Part shown: positions 49,797-60,737 of the stretch, piece by piece
Layout: every line of letters begins with the position of its first letter
Numbering within the stretch: position 1 is the stretch's first letter
NCBI GenBank assembly: GCA_963834365.1
Contig: CAWIBS010000029.1
Location: forward strand, 1-64,000
Source of the DNA: CAWJAP01 sp963834365
GTDB lineage: Bacteria > Acidobacteriota > Vicinamibacteria > Vicinamibacterales > Vicinamibacteraceae
Length of the DNA: 64,000 nucleotides
Direction of reading: 5' to 3'
Notes under the pieces: generated by a model
Told to the model about the DNA's origin: nothing
What the model saw: only the letters and a program-made list of their open reading frames with translations
Databases searched by the model: none
Made by a program: the position numbers and the translations under genes

Positions 49797-51530
49797 TCGT
49801 CGGCCAGGTGAGCGGTATGCCCTGCGCCTGGAGCTGCTTCTGGAACGCCTGGAGCAGCGCCGGTGTGGCACGTACGGCGCGGGGCGAGTGCTTTCGTGCG
49901 AGACAGAACGCGGCGAGCTCGCCGACGGCTTCGCCAATGTTCCATTCGACGGGATGCAGGCGATAGCACCCGTTGGTGATGTGGGTGGTCCCGATGTTCT
50001 TGCACGCGGGCAGCAGATTCTCCATCCGCTGGGGCAGAAGCGCACCGAGAGGAATCTGGAACGGCCGCGCGTCGAAGTCGATGTAGTTGTCGCCGCCGCT
50101 CGTGGGGTGCAGATCGATCGCATAGCTGCCGATGCCGACCGAGTCGGCGAACGGCTCGGATGCGGCAGCGTCCGGGCTCGAGACGCCGGCGAGCTTCATG
50201 CGCACGTCGGTGGCGACGTGCTGCTCGGTGACCGTGAACACGGCCTTGATGCGGCGGCTCTCGCGCACATAGGGATACTTGGCGAGCCCGTCGTCGGTTC
50301 CGACGATGTCGTGGCGGAGGCGGAGACCTTTCCACCCTGTGCCCCCATCCGGGCGCGGGCATTCGGTCTGCAGCCAGTACAGGAGTGACAGGCTGAGTTG
50401 TTTCGCCCGCGCGATATGGCGGCCGGCTTCCTCGGACGGGGACGTCCACCAGGTTGCCGAGCATGTAGTCGTTCTGCGGCCAGTTCACGAGGGTGATGTC
50501 GCCGGCGTAGGCGCCGGGCTCGAAGTTCGTCCGATCGATGATCCGGCGGTATCGGAACAGTCCGTCTCCCTTTGCGGGATCGAACCCCATGTTGAAGGGC
50601 TTCAACGTGCGGGGCTGCGAATACACCAGGTCGAGCAGCTTCCCGGGCCACGCGGGGACGAGTGCCGGCACGTGCGTCTTCCAGAAGTCGTATTCGGCTG
50701 GCTTGTCGATGACGTGGTCTTCACCCCCGAGGTAATCCATGGCGAAGCAGCACGTGAAGGCCTGCTGGTTGGCGGGCTGCGCCTCGGGGCGGGCGTGCGG
50801 CTCGAGGGTGACGCGTTGCGCCTCCGCGCCCGGTGACGTACTCGACGCCGGCCAGGGGCAGCACGTCGCCGAGCTCGGTGGCGTCCACGAAGAATGGCGC
50901 ACGCAGCACGATCTCGTCGTCGCTGGCGCTGCTGCGCACCGTCACCGCGTCGACGCGGTCGGCGGTCGTTGCCGCCCGGACTGCGCGGTGCCGCAGCAGG
51001 ATCTGAACCCGGCGAGCCGCGACGAAGGGCGCGAGAAGCTCTTCCAGTGCGGCCAGGCCGACGCGCGGTTCGTGGCACAAACGCGACACGGAGCCATTGC
51101 CGGGATTGAGGCGCGCGTTCGCGCGGGCTTCGGCCGTGAGCGGGAAGTTCCGCGCGTAATAGTCGCGGATCCGCTGGCGCAGGGATTGGTAACTCCGCGT
51201 GCCCCCCGCTTGCTCGATCCAGGCGTTCTCGTCGAGCGGGACGGCCTGCGAGGTGAGCTGCCCGCCAATCCAGTCGGTCTCCTCGGTCATCAGGACCTGC
51301 CAGCCGTTGCGCGCGGCCGCAAGGGCCGCTGCACAGCCGCCGAAGCCGCCGCCGATGATGACGAGGTCCGCGACGAGCTCGCGCGACCGGAAGCGCGCCG
51401 CGGATTGGACGGATGGCGCACGATCGCCGGTCCCGCCGGACGCCGGCAAGGCCAGCCGGCCGATCGGCGGGACGGCGGCTACCGACGCCAGGTGCCCGAG
51501 GAACGAGCGGCGATCGAGGGGAAGGAGCAT
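49792..51530 (-). CDS. Exported FAD-dependent oxidoreductase (frameshifted)
   Basis: From ATG 51530 a Tat signal (LDRRSFLGHLASVAAVPPIG) precedes the FAD-binding motif ADLVIIGGGFGGCAAALAAA and ETDWIGGQLTSQAVPLDEN, as in FAD-dependent (PF12831-like) oxidoreductases. Later segments are IVLRAPFFVDATELGDVLPL, then ANQQAFTCCFAMDYLGG, NWPQNDYMLGNLVDVPV and finally MENLLPACKNIGTTHITNGCYRLHPVEWNIGEAVG, the FAD-closing motif. The frame changes near 50830, where removing one extra base in ACCGGGCGC restores VTGAEAQR, and again near 50430 to 50270. The substrate is unknown; many relatives sit in sugar or polysaccharide loci. Confidence 0.78.
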
Positions 51531-51695
51531 GCGGCGTGCCCGTGCGCGCAGGTCGCCGGCGCGCATGGATTTTACAATCGGGACGGCAGTAGAATGAGGG
51601 CCGATTCCCAATCAGCCCCGATCTCGTGCCGCGGTGCGCGCGGAGGCCCGAGGTCTGAACGTCGATTGTCGGGACGGATTCTTTCGGAGGCACCG

Positions 51696-54600
51696 ATGGC
51701 ACTCACGCGTTCGTGCGTCGTTCTGCTGGCGATGATTCTGGCGGCGCCGGCTTCTGGTCTTGCGCAGTCCGAGCGCGGCAGCATCGCCGGAGTGGTCCAG
51801 GACTCGACCAAGGCCGTGGTGCCCGGCGTGGCGCTTGAAGGTGGTGAACACCGCCACCAATGCGACGACCACCGTGTTCTCGTCGGAGTCGGGCGCCTAC
51901 AGCGCCGCGAACCTGCCGCCCGGCGTCTATCGCATCGAGGCCACGATCAGGGCTTCCAGTCGGCGCACGTCGACGGCATCCGGCGTCGCGGCCGGCGCCA
52001 CCGCGCGCATCGACGTCACGATGAACGCCGGCGCGGTCACCGAGTCGGTCAACGTCGTGGCCGTCAACGCCGCGGTGCAGACCGAGGACGCCAAGATCAC
52101 GACCAACGTCTCGAACGAGCTGATCGACAAGCTGCCGCTCGTCGTCGGCGGCGCGATGCGCAGCGTGTTCGACCTCGTGCAGACGATCCCGGAGGCGCAA
52201 GGGCAGCGGCGCCAACGTCGTGCCTCGGCGGCGGGCAGGGCGGAGCGTTCGGCGCGACGCTCGACGGCATCTCGGTGAACACCAACCGCAACGCCGAAGT
52301 CGTCGAGACCGCCTTCCTCACGCCCTCGGTCGAAGCGATCACCGAGTTCTCGGTCGAGACCAACGGCTTCAAGCCCGAGTTCGGCCAGGCGGGCGGCGGC
52401 GCCATCACCTTCGCCTCGAAGTCCGGCACCAACCAGTTCCACGGCTCGGTCTACGACTTCCTGCGCAACGACGCGCTCGACGAGAAGGGCTTCTTCGAGC
52501 AGCAGAAGGGCGATCTACCGCCAGAACAACTTCGGCGCCTCGTTCGGCGGGCCGGTGAAGATCCCGAACGTCTACAACGGGACCAACCGGACGTTCTTCT
52601 TCGTCGCCTACGAAGGCTTCATGAACGACCAGGCGTCGAACGCGCACGACCCTGAGCGTGCCGACGCCCGAGATGTACAACGGCGACTTCTCCAACTGGG
52701 TCGACGCCAACGGGCGGATGATCGTCGTCTACGATCCGGCGACGACGCGGCCCAATCCGAACGGCACCGGCTTCATCCGCGATCCGTTCCCCGGCAACCG
52801 CATTCCGGCCAGCCGCTTCAGCACGGTCGCGCAGCAGTACCTCGCGCTGGCCCGCGGCGTGGTCGTCCCGAATCGCGAAGGGCTCGTCCCCGGCACGCAG
52901 GGCTACGTCATCAACAACTATCTGTCGCCCGGCGGGACGACGGTCGAGAAGACCAACAAGTTCAGCGTGAAGCTCGATCACACGCTGAGCGACCGGCATC
53001 GCCTGTCGTACCTGTTCAACCGGGCGACGAACCGGGTGAAGCCTGGCGACTCCGGGCCCGGCGGGCCTGCCGCTGCCCTTCAACACCTTCCAGTCCACGA
53101 GCTTCGACGGCGATCTGCACCGCGCGAGCTGGGACTGGATCGGCCAGCGCATGGTGAATCACTTCTCGTTCGGCGATGAACACGTTCGACAAGGACGCGT
53201 TCTCGCCCAACGTCGGCCAGGACTGGGCAGGACCGGGTCTGCATCCCCAACGCGGTCGACTGCAACGACAACTTCGGCACCCTCACCTTCACCGAGTTCG
53301 TCGCCGTGGGGAGGGCCGTCGAACAACGGCACCGAGCAGCCGCGGCTGGCGGTGAAGGACGACTTCACGCTCAGCCGCGGCTCGCACACCATCAAGACCG
53401 GCTTCACCTACGATCGCCAGCAGGCCAACGGCTTCGGCCAGCAGGACATCGGCGGCCGCGCCGGGCTTCTCGTTCCGGGGCACGTCGCATTCCTGCGGCG
53501 CGCGACGCTCGCGGCCGGCGGCGGCAACTCGTTCGCGTCGTTCCTGCTCGGCGTCGCCGATAGCGGCCGCACCGAGACCGTCCGCTACCTCCAGCAGGTC
53601 TATTCGTACTACTCGTTCTACGCCCAGGACGACTGGCGGCTGAACGACAAGCTGGTGCTCAACTACGGCGTGCGCTACGAGTTCACGCAGCCGCCCGTCG
53701 CCGGCGGCGATCAGTACTCCGATTTCTCGCCGACGACGCCCGAACCCGGCGGTCAACAACTATCCGGGCGCGCTCATCTTCGCCGGCGACGGCGCGGGCC
53801 GGACGGGCACCCGCAGCCTGGTGCCCGGCTACTACGGCGCCTGGGGCCCGCGCGTCAGCATGGCCTACAGCGCCAACGACAAGACGACCTTCCGCGGCGG
53901 CGTCGGCCGATCCTTCGGGCGCGTCACGGTCATCGCAGAGCAGCAGCCACTTCGCCGGCTTCATCGGCCAGTACGTGTTCGCGACGCCGGATTCGGGCGT
54001 CACGCCGGCGTTCTACCTCGATCAGGGCTGCCGGCCTATCCGCTGCCGCCGCGGATCGACCCGACCTTCTCGAACAACAACGCCGTGGACTGGTTCAACG
54101 GCCAGGCGGCCACACGGCCGGCGGTCTACGACAACTGGACGATCTCGATGCAGCGCGAGCTGCGGCGGGGACTGACGGTCGAGGTCGACTACAACGGCGT
54201 GTACGGCTCGGACCTGCAGGCCGACCTGATCAACCCCAACCAGGTGCCGATGTCGGTCGTGAACGATCTCGTCGCGCGCTACGGTCCCGATCGGCGCCCG
54301 CGACCTGCTGAACTCGCAGATCACGTCGGCGGCGGCGGTGAACGCCGGCATCCGCCGCCGTATCCGAACTTCACCAATCCGTCGGTGCAGACGTCGCGCA
54401 CCGTCGCGCAGGCGCTGCGGCCCTACCCGCAGTATCAGCAGGTGAACGTCCAGACCGGCGGCGGCGACAAGACCGGGAAGTCGCACTACCACGCCGGCGT
54501 CGTGAAGGTGAACCAGCGGACAGGTCAGCTTCCTGCTGCAAGGCGAGCTACACGTACTCGCAGATCATGACCGACGCCGACAGCTTCAGCGGCAGCGGCG

Positions 54601-55215
54601 GATCGCTGGACGCGGCGCGTCCCGAGCTGGAGTGGTCGGTGGGCCGCTTCGACCAGACCCACAGCATCAAGGTGAACACCGTCTACGAGCTGCCGTTCGG
54701 CGAGGGACGCCGCTGGCTGCAGAGCGGCTGGGGCCAGCCACGTCCTCGGCGGCTGGCGCGTCGCGCTCATCCAGAACTACAGCAGCGGCGTTCCCGCTCG
54801 GGGTGACGACCAATGCGCCGCTCAACATCTTCAATCTCACCAACCGCCCGAACGTCACCGGTGCCAGGACTGGCGGGCGCCGCTGGCAGGCGACGAGTTC
54901 GATCCGGCCGTCGATCGCTTCCTCGAACCGGGCGGCGTTCGTCCAGCCGGTCGGGGCAGCTCGGCAACGCGCCGCGCACGCAACGGCGACGTCCGCCGCT
55001 TCTGGAACCTCACCGAGAACATCAGCGTGGCCAAGTCGTTCGCGCTGACGCAGACGGTGCGACATCGACTTCCGCATCGAAGCGTTCAATCTGTTCAACC
55101 GCGTCGTGTGGGGCGCGCCGAACACCGATTTCAGCAGCAACGGCTTCGGCCTGATCACGAGCCAGGGCGAACACCCCGCGGCAGCTGCAGCTCGGGCTGA
55201 AGCTGTACCTGGTGA
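51696..55215 (+). CDS. Oar-like TonB-dependent receptor, third copy (heavily frameshifted)
   Basis: ATG 51696 starts a signal peptide (CVVLLAMILAAPASGLAQ) and GSIAGVVQDSTKAVVPGVAL of the carboxypeptidase-regulatory domain. Plug and barrel segments then appear in alternating frames: ITEFSVETNGFKPEFGQAGG, FFFVAYEGFMNDQ, VEKTNKFSVKLDHTLSDRHR, YYSFYAQDDWRLNDKLVLNY and YDNWTISMQREL. I count roughly fifteen frame changes in 3.5 kb. Three I could repair by eye (about 51832, 51985 and 55208) each need one base removed; the last restores LQLGLKLYW followed by TGA at 55213-55215. Since the residues remain conserved between breaks, I treat this as one gene with read errors rather than a decayed one. Confidence 0.75.
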
Positions 55216-55226
55216 CGGCGGGTAAG

Positions 55227-55373
55227 GTCCGGCTGAAGCCGGACACTACGTACGCGTGCAAGACAACTGGCAACGTAGTGTCCGGCTTTTTAGCCGGACC
55301 AACCAAGACAACGTAGTGTCCGGCTTCAGCCGGACCATGAATGACAACTTAACGTCCGGCTTCAGCCGGACCC
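55227..55373. repeat. Four family A palindromes between receptor and dut
   Basis: Four copies of the GTCCGGCT/AGCCGGAC palindrome, one reversed relative to the others, occupy 147 bases; the second has TTTTTAG in place of TTCAG at its centre, and the last lacks the GTAGT flank. They follow the receptor stop directly and end ten bases before the dut start, so dut has no other visible upstream space. Confidence 0.8.
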
Positions 55374-55383
55374 CGATCGGTCT

Positions 55384-55812
55384 ATGACCCTGCGGATCAA
55401 GCGTCTGACCCCTTCGGCGACACTGCCGGCCTACGCGCACGATGGCGATGCCGGTCTCGACCTGTTCGCCGCGGTCGACCTGACCATCGACCCCGCCGAG
55501 TGGCGATCGGTCCCGACCGGCGTCGCAATCGAACTGCCCGAGGGCACCGAGGGCCAGGTGCGTCCGCGAAGCGGGCTGGCCCGCGATCATGGCGTGACCG
55601 TGCTCAACGCGCCCGGCACGATCGACGAAGGCTATCGCGGAGAGCTGGCCGTGCTGCTCGTCAACCACGGGCGACAGCCTTTTCACGTCACCCGCGGCTC
55701 ACGCATCGCTCAGCTCGTCGTCCAGCGCCGCGTGTCGGTCGTCGTCGCGGACGTCGAGACACTGTCGGACACCCCGCGCGGGGCCGGCGGGTTCGGTTCG
55801 ACCGGACGTTAG
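55384..55812 (+). CDS. dut: dUTP diphosphatase
   Basis: An intact 142-residue trimeric dUTPase with all five motifs: AGLDLFAAVDL (I), RPRSGLARDHGV (II), GTIDEGYRGELAVLLVN (III), RGSRIAQLVVQ (IV) and the C-terminal arm RGAGGFGSTGR (V). It hydrolyses dUTP to dUMP and pyrophosphate in the cytoplasm, keeping uracil out of DNA and feeding dTMP synthesis. The start is ATG 55384 and the length is normal for the family. Confidence 0.95.
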   Translation: MTLRIKRLTPSATLPAYAHDGDAGLDLFAAVDLTIDPAEWRSVPTGVAIELPEGTEGQVRPRSGLARDHGVTVLNAPGTIDEGYRGELAVLLVNHGRQPFHVTRGSRIAQLVVQRRVSVVVADVETLSDTPRGAGGFGSTGR

Positions 55813-55828
55813 CGGAGTCAGGTGACAC

Positions 55829-55933
55829 GGGCCCGCCAAGGTGGCGCGGGCTTCAGCCCGGCCACGCGGGCCTCGGGCAGGCCTGAAGGCCTGCGCCACA
55901 TCACCAACACAGAGTCCGGCTTCAGCCGGACCA
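55829..55933. repeat. Family B repeat with an attached family A palindrome
   Basis: CGGGCCCGCCAAGGTGGCG, GGGCTTCAGCCCG and GCAGGCCTGAAGGCCTGC are followed by CACATCACCAACAC and then GTCCGGCTTCAGCCGGAC at 55914-55931. This is the reverse orientation of the copy at 46190. It occupies the first half of the 204-base gap before the amidohydrolase gene. Confidence 0.75.
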
Positions 55934-56016
55934 GGCAACCGCTGCCACCCCCGATCCCACTGCCGGCCGAACCTGGAACGGAGCGACTATGATGGCGCTC
56001 GTTGCAAGGAGGCGCC

Positions 56017-59000
56017 ATGTTCCGCCGACTCCCGTCCTGGGCGGCCGTCGTCATCGGGGCCGCGGTCTTTGTGGCCGCTCAGCCGTCCCCGGTTCTTTCC
56101 GCCCGCGAGTCCGGTCCTGGGCAGGACGACAAGGCTGACGCAAAGAAGCCCGAAGGGCTTTCGCTCAAGACAGCCGAGACGATCGCATTCACGACCGACG
56201 AGGTGACGTGGATGTCGCTGGACGTCTCGCCAGACGGCCGGACCATCGCCTTCGACCTGCTGGGTGACGTCTACACCATGCCGGTGACCGGCGGCGAGGC
56301 GACGCGGATCGTCGGCGGGCTCTCCTTCGAGTCGCAGCCGACCTGGTCGCCCGACGGGAAGACGCTCGCGTTCCTGAGCGATCGCAGCGGCGTCGAGAAC
56401 CTGTGGATTGCCGACGCGGACGGCGCCAATCCACGCGCCGTGAGCAAGGATCAGAAGACCAACGATCGCCCGCAGATCATGGCCTCGCCGGCCTGGACGC
56501 CCGACGGCCAGTTCATCGTCGTCTCCAAGGCGCGGCCGCCGGATCCGGGCACGTTCTGGCTGTTCATGTACCACCGCGACGGCGGGACCGGCGTTCGCGT
56601 GGGCGCCGCGCCGCCTCCTCAGCCGGCTCCGGACGCACAGGGCCCGCCGCCGCCGCCTCCGCCCAATCGACTGGGCGCCGTCGTGTCGCCGGATGGACGC
56701 TTCATCTACTACGCGCAGCGCACGGGAGGCTTCACCTACAACGCGCGCTTCCCGCTCTGGCAGATCTACCGACACGATCGGGAGACCGGCGACGCGATGC
56801 AGGTGACCAACGCGCAGGGGAGCGCGATGCGTCCCGTCCTCTCTCCGGATGGGAGGCTCCTGGTCTACGCGACGCGCTTCAAGTCCGATACCGCGCTCCG
56901 GCTCCGCAACCTCGAGACCGGCGCCGAGCGGTGGCTCGCGTCCCAGGTGACGCGCGACGATCAGGAATCGCGTGCCTCGCGCGACACCATGCCGCGCTAC
57001 GACTTCACGCCTGACGGGCGATCCCTGCTGGTTCCGGTGGGCGGCAAGCTGCAGCGCATCGACGTCGAGACGGGCGCGGCGACGCCGGTGCCGTTCAGCG
57101 CGCGAGTGCAGGCCGAGATCGCGCCACGCGTCTACACCCCGGTCCGCGTCGAGGACGGACCGAATGTGCGTGCGCGCCTGATCCGGTGGCCGGCCGTCTC
57201 CCCTGACGGAGCACGGGTCGTGTTCAGCGCGATGAACCGTCTGTACATGATGGAGCTGCCGGGCGGCGATCCGAAACCGTTGACGTCGGGCGCGACGGAA
57301 GGCGAGTTCATGCCCACCTGGTCGCCGGACGGCCGCTCGATCACCTACGTGACGTGGACGACGTCGGGAGGGCATATCAAGCGCGTGCCTGCGTCGGGAG
57401 GCGCGGGCGAGACGTTGACGAAGCACGAGGGCTATTACCTCGATCCCGTCTACACGCCTGACGGCTCGAAGCTGGTGTTCGTGGCTGGCGCAGCCTCGGA
57501 TCAGCTGTATTCGATCCTGCGCGACACGCCGCCGCCCGATGACGAGGACGGATCGCCGGCGGAGATCGGCGGGGTCAATCCGCCGAACACGCTCGAGATC
57601 CGCTGGATGCCGGCGGCGGGCGGGGCATCCACCCTCGTCGCGTCGGCGCAGGGGGGTCGCGGCCTGCATTTCGCACGCAAGGATTCCAATCGTGTCTATT
57701 TCACGACCGGTCGCGGTCTGCAGACCATCACCATGGACGGGCTCGATCGGCGCACCCTCCTGCGCATCCAGGGCGTCGGTCCGGGGAACAATCCTCCGCC
57801 GGCCAGCGAGATTCGACTGTCGCCCGACGGCACGCGCGCGTTCGTGAGCCTGCAAGGCAAGCACTTCCTGGTGACCGTCCCCCGCACCGGCCGCGAGACG
57901 ACCGAAGTCCGCATCACCGGCAAGGCCGACAACACGCCCGTGCCGGTCAAGCGCCTGTCGCTCGAAGGCGGCGACTACCTGGCGTGGATGGCCGACGGAA
58001 GCGCGGTCACCTGGGCGTGGGGCTCGCAGCTGTTCAGGCAGCCGCTCGACGCCCCGGAGCCACAGAAGACCGAGGTGATCGTCGAGGTCCCGCGTCGCAG
58101 ACCACAAGGCTCGGTTCTCCTCACCGGCGCGCGCATCGTCACCATGAAAGGCGACGAGGTCATTCAGAACGGCGACGTGCTCGTCACCGACAACCGGATC
58201 GCCGCAGTGGGCCAGCGCGGATCGGTCCGGACGCCGGCGGGTGCCCGCACGATCAGCGTCGCCGGCAAGACCATCATCCCGGGCCTGGTCGATGCCCACT
58301 CGCACATGTGGGCGCCGCGAGGGCTCCACCAGACGCAGGTGTGGCAGTACTTCGCCAATCTCGCCTATGGCGTGACGACGACGAGGGATCCGCAGACCGC
58401 GACGCCGGATGTCTTCGCGTATGCGGACATGGTCGATGCGGGCATGCTGCCGGGCCCGCGCGTTTATGCAACAGGGCCGGGCGTGTTCGCCTCGTCGGGG
58501 ATCGAGGATCGCGACGCGGCCTTCAAGTTCATCAAGCGCTACAAGGAGGCCTACCGCACCAACACGATCAAGCAGTACGTCGCCGGCGACCGGATCGTCC
58601 GCCAGTGGATCATCGAGGCGTGCCAGGAGTACGGCATCACGGCGACGATCGAGGGTTCGCTCGACATGAAGCTGAACCTGACGCAGATGGCCGACGGCTA
58701 CTCCGGCCAGGAGCACACCTTCCCGATCACGCCGCTGTACCGGGACGTCGTCGAGTTCGTCGCCCGCTCGAAGACGTTCTACACGCCGACGATCCTCGTC
58801 GCCTACGGGGCGCCCTGGAGCGAGAACTACTGGTTCCAGACCGAGAACGTCGTCGGCGACGCCAAGCTGCGGCGATGGGTGCCGTGGGAGCTGCTCGACG
58901 GCATGGTGCGCCGCCGGGCGCAGTGGTTCCTGCCCGAGGAGTACGGCCACACCCGCTTCGGCAAACAGGTCGCCGACATCGTCAAGGCAGGCGGGCGCGC

Positions 59001-59368
59001 GGCGCTCGGCAGCCACGGCCAGCTGCAGGGGCTCGGCGCGCACTGGGAGACGTGGAACCTCGGCTCGGGCGGACTCACACCGCACGAGACACTGCGAGTC
59101 GTGACGAGCTACGGCGCCGAGGCGATCGGCCTGCAGCAGGACATCGGCTCGCTGGAGCCTGGGCAAGCTCGCCGATCTCGTGGTGCTCGATCGCAATCCG
59201 CTCGAGAACATCCGGAACACGAACTCGATTCGCTATGTGATGAAGAACGGCGAGCTCTTCGAGGGTGACACGCTGTCCATGATCTGGCCCGCGCAGAAGC
59301 CACTGCCGAAGCCGTTCTGGTGGGAGACGGAGCCAAAGGGGCCGGCGCGGCCGACGGTGCAGCCGTAG
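56017..59368 (+). CDS. Exported WD40-like propeller/amidohydrolase fusion (one frameshift near the end)
   Basis: ATG 56017 follows AAGGAGG at the usual distance. After a signal peptide come two TolB/WD40-type propellers (MSLDVSPDGRTIAFDLLGDV, QPTWSPDGKTLAFLSDRSG, RPVLSPDGRLLVYATRF, RWPAVSPDGARVVFSAMN). The amidohydrolase domain starts at about residue 700: GSVLLTGARIVTMKGDEVIQ, then the metal-binding IIPGLVDAHSHMWAPRGL, GVTTTRDPQTATPDVFAY and GRAALGSHGQLQGLGAHWET. The HxH motif is HSH. A frame change near 59163 is mended by removing one G from CCTGGGCAAG, giving PGKLADLVVLDRNPLENIRN. This propeller-amidohydrolase architecture is common in secreted hydrolases of soil bacteria; the substrate is unknown. 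Confidence 0.88.
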
Positions 59369-59381
59369 CCCGTTTTCGTGC

Positions 59382-60602
59382 TCAATCCTTGTATGGATCG
59401 AACAGGTCCGCACCGGCCATGACGACGATGAGCGGACTGAGGGTGTGGAGCACCTCAATCGTGCCTTGCTGGGCCTCGAGGACGTCCGGCAACCTGCGGT
59501 AGACGTGCGGGCTCTCGTCGAGACCGCCACCCCGGAGGACGACGCCCTTCTCACGCACCCAGGCCTGCATCATCAGCGGCGACACCGCTCCGGGCCGAAG
59601 GACCTGTCCGGTGCGCCGATGCAGCTTCCCGGCCGCAGCCGACCGCGACATCACGCGCCCGGCGCCGTGTACGGTCGAGAACAGCGCCTGGCGCTGCCGT
59701 GTCGCGACCATGTCCGTCGGCTCCGGCGTACCCCGGACGATGACGGCCGCGTCGCCCATCGAGCCGCCGATGAACCCCTTCTGACCTTTGAACGCGGGTG
59801 TGGCGCCCTTGCGGACGACAACGAGGGGCTCCCCGTCGTGCTCTTCGCGCCACGCGAAGTTGTGGTGGTTGTGCACCAGTTCGCGCTCGCGGCCGCCCAG
59901 GAGCGAGACGACCTTCCGCGCCACCCACTCGCGTCCCGCATACGCGTACTCGCCCGCCAGGGTCATCAGCTGCCAGTAGGCGTCCCCCATCGGGCGGTCG
60001 AGCGGCAGCAGCACCTCGCGCTCGGGCGCCCGGGCTCCCCACTTGTGCCCCTGCGAGAGGGCGAGAAATCCCGACGCGATGGTGTGTCCGAGCCCGCGGC
60101 TGCCGAAGTGGACGCCAACCCAGATGGCGCCCGCTTCGTCGGCGAACACGTCCACGTAGTGATTGCCGCTGCCGACCGTTCCAAGCTGCGCCCGAGCCTT
60201 GCTGCGAAGGGCATCGCGTGCGTGCTGCGGGACCGCCTGCCAGGCGGCAGACTCGAACAGCGGATGGTGCACGGGCGCATCGTCCGAGCGGTTCTTGCGG
60301 CCGATTCCGAAGGAAATGACCTCCTGGATGGCGTCTGCCATCTCGTCCAGCCGATCGGCGAAGCCGGACGTGCCCTGCAGCGTGAGGTCGGTGCGAATCG
60401 CCGCGTTCCCGCAGGCGATGTCGAACCCGACGCCGACGACCGAGACCTGTCCGCGATACGCCGCGACGCCGCCGATGGGCATCACGTAGCCGACGTGACC
60501 GTCGGCCATCAGGGCCGCCCGCTCGGCGCGGCTCGCGACGTCGGCGAGCTGCGCGAGCGTCTGGGGATCGTGATGGCCGAACACGTGGACGTTCGCACCC
60601 AT
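59382..60602 (-). CDS. rtcB: RtcB family RNA ligase
   Basis: An intact 406-residue protein of normal length. Conserved RtcB features are present: MADGHVGYVMPIGGVAAYRG, GVGFDIACGNAAIRTDL (metal-binding Asp/Cys), GTVGSGNHYVDVF, VHFGSRGLGH, VHNHHNFAWREEH and TVHGAGRVMSR, whose His (near residue 310) is guanylated in the family. RtcB joins 2',3'-cyclic phosphate and 5'-OH RNA ends using GTP and Mn2+. No RtcA, archease or RtcR regulator is beside it. The gene converges on the amidohydrolase with 13 bases between them. Confidence 0.92.
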   Translation of the reverse strand: MGANVHVFGHHDPQTLAQLADVASRAERAALMADGHVGYVMPIGGVAAYRGQVSVVGVGFDIACGNAAIRTDLTLQGTSGFADRLDEMADAIQEVISFGIGRKNRSDDAPVHHPLFESAAWQAVPQHARDALRSKARAQLGTVGSGNHYVDVFADEAGAIWVGVHFGSRGLGHTIASGFLALSQGHKWGARAPEREVLLPLDRPMGDAYWQLMTLAGEYAYAGREWVARKVVSLLGGRERELVHNHHNFAWREEHDGEPLVVVRKGATPAFKGQKGFIGGSMGDAAVIVRGTPEPTDMVATRQRQALFSTVHGAGRVMSRSAAAGKLHRRTGQVLRPGAVSPLMMQAWVREKGVVLRGGGLDESPHVYRRLPDVLEAQQGTIEVLHTLSPLIVVMAGADLFDPYKD

Positions 60603-60645
60603 GGGTCGAGATTATCAGCGACGTGCCAGGCAGGCAGCATGTTGA

Positions 60646-60670
60646 CGTAGTGTCCGGCTTCAGCCGGACC
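60646..60670. repeat. Single family A palindrome upstream of the P1 peptidase
   Basis: GTAGTGTCCGGCTTCAGCCGGAC in the region shared by the divergent rtcB and P1 peptidase genes. It is the same unit as at 39383 and 55274 and may fall within the rtcB leader. Confidence 0.75.
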
Positions 60671-60737
60671 CCGTTCTCTTTAGGAGTGACGCGCCCTGCC
60701 GCCTGCCGGGATGCGGCGCCCGGCGTTAGCATGTCTC

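Noticed and set aside
51696..55215. The broken receptor as a true pseudogene or phase-variable gene.
   Set aside because: No in-frame stops within the correct frames, no repeat tract at the breaks, and the residues are well kept between them; read errors explain it more simply.
55987..59220. A 1077-codon open frame antisense to the propeller-amidohydrolase gene.
   Set aside because: Its composition is low-information Arg/Asp/His/Ala-rich sequence with no motif, whereas the plus strand has a recognisable start site and domains.
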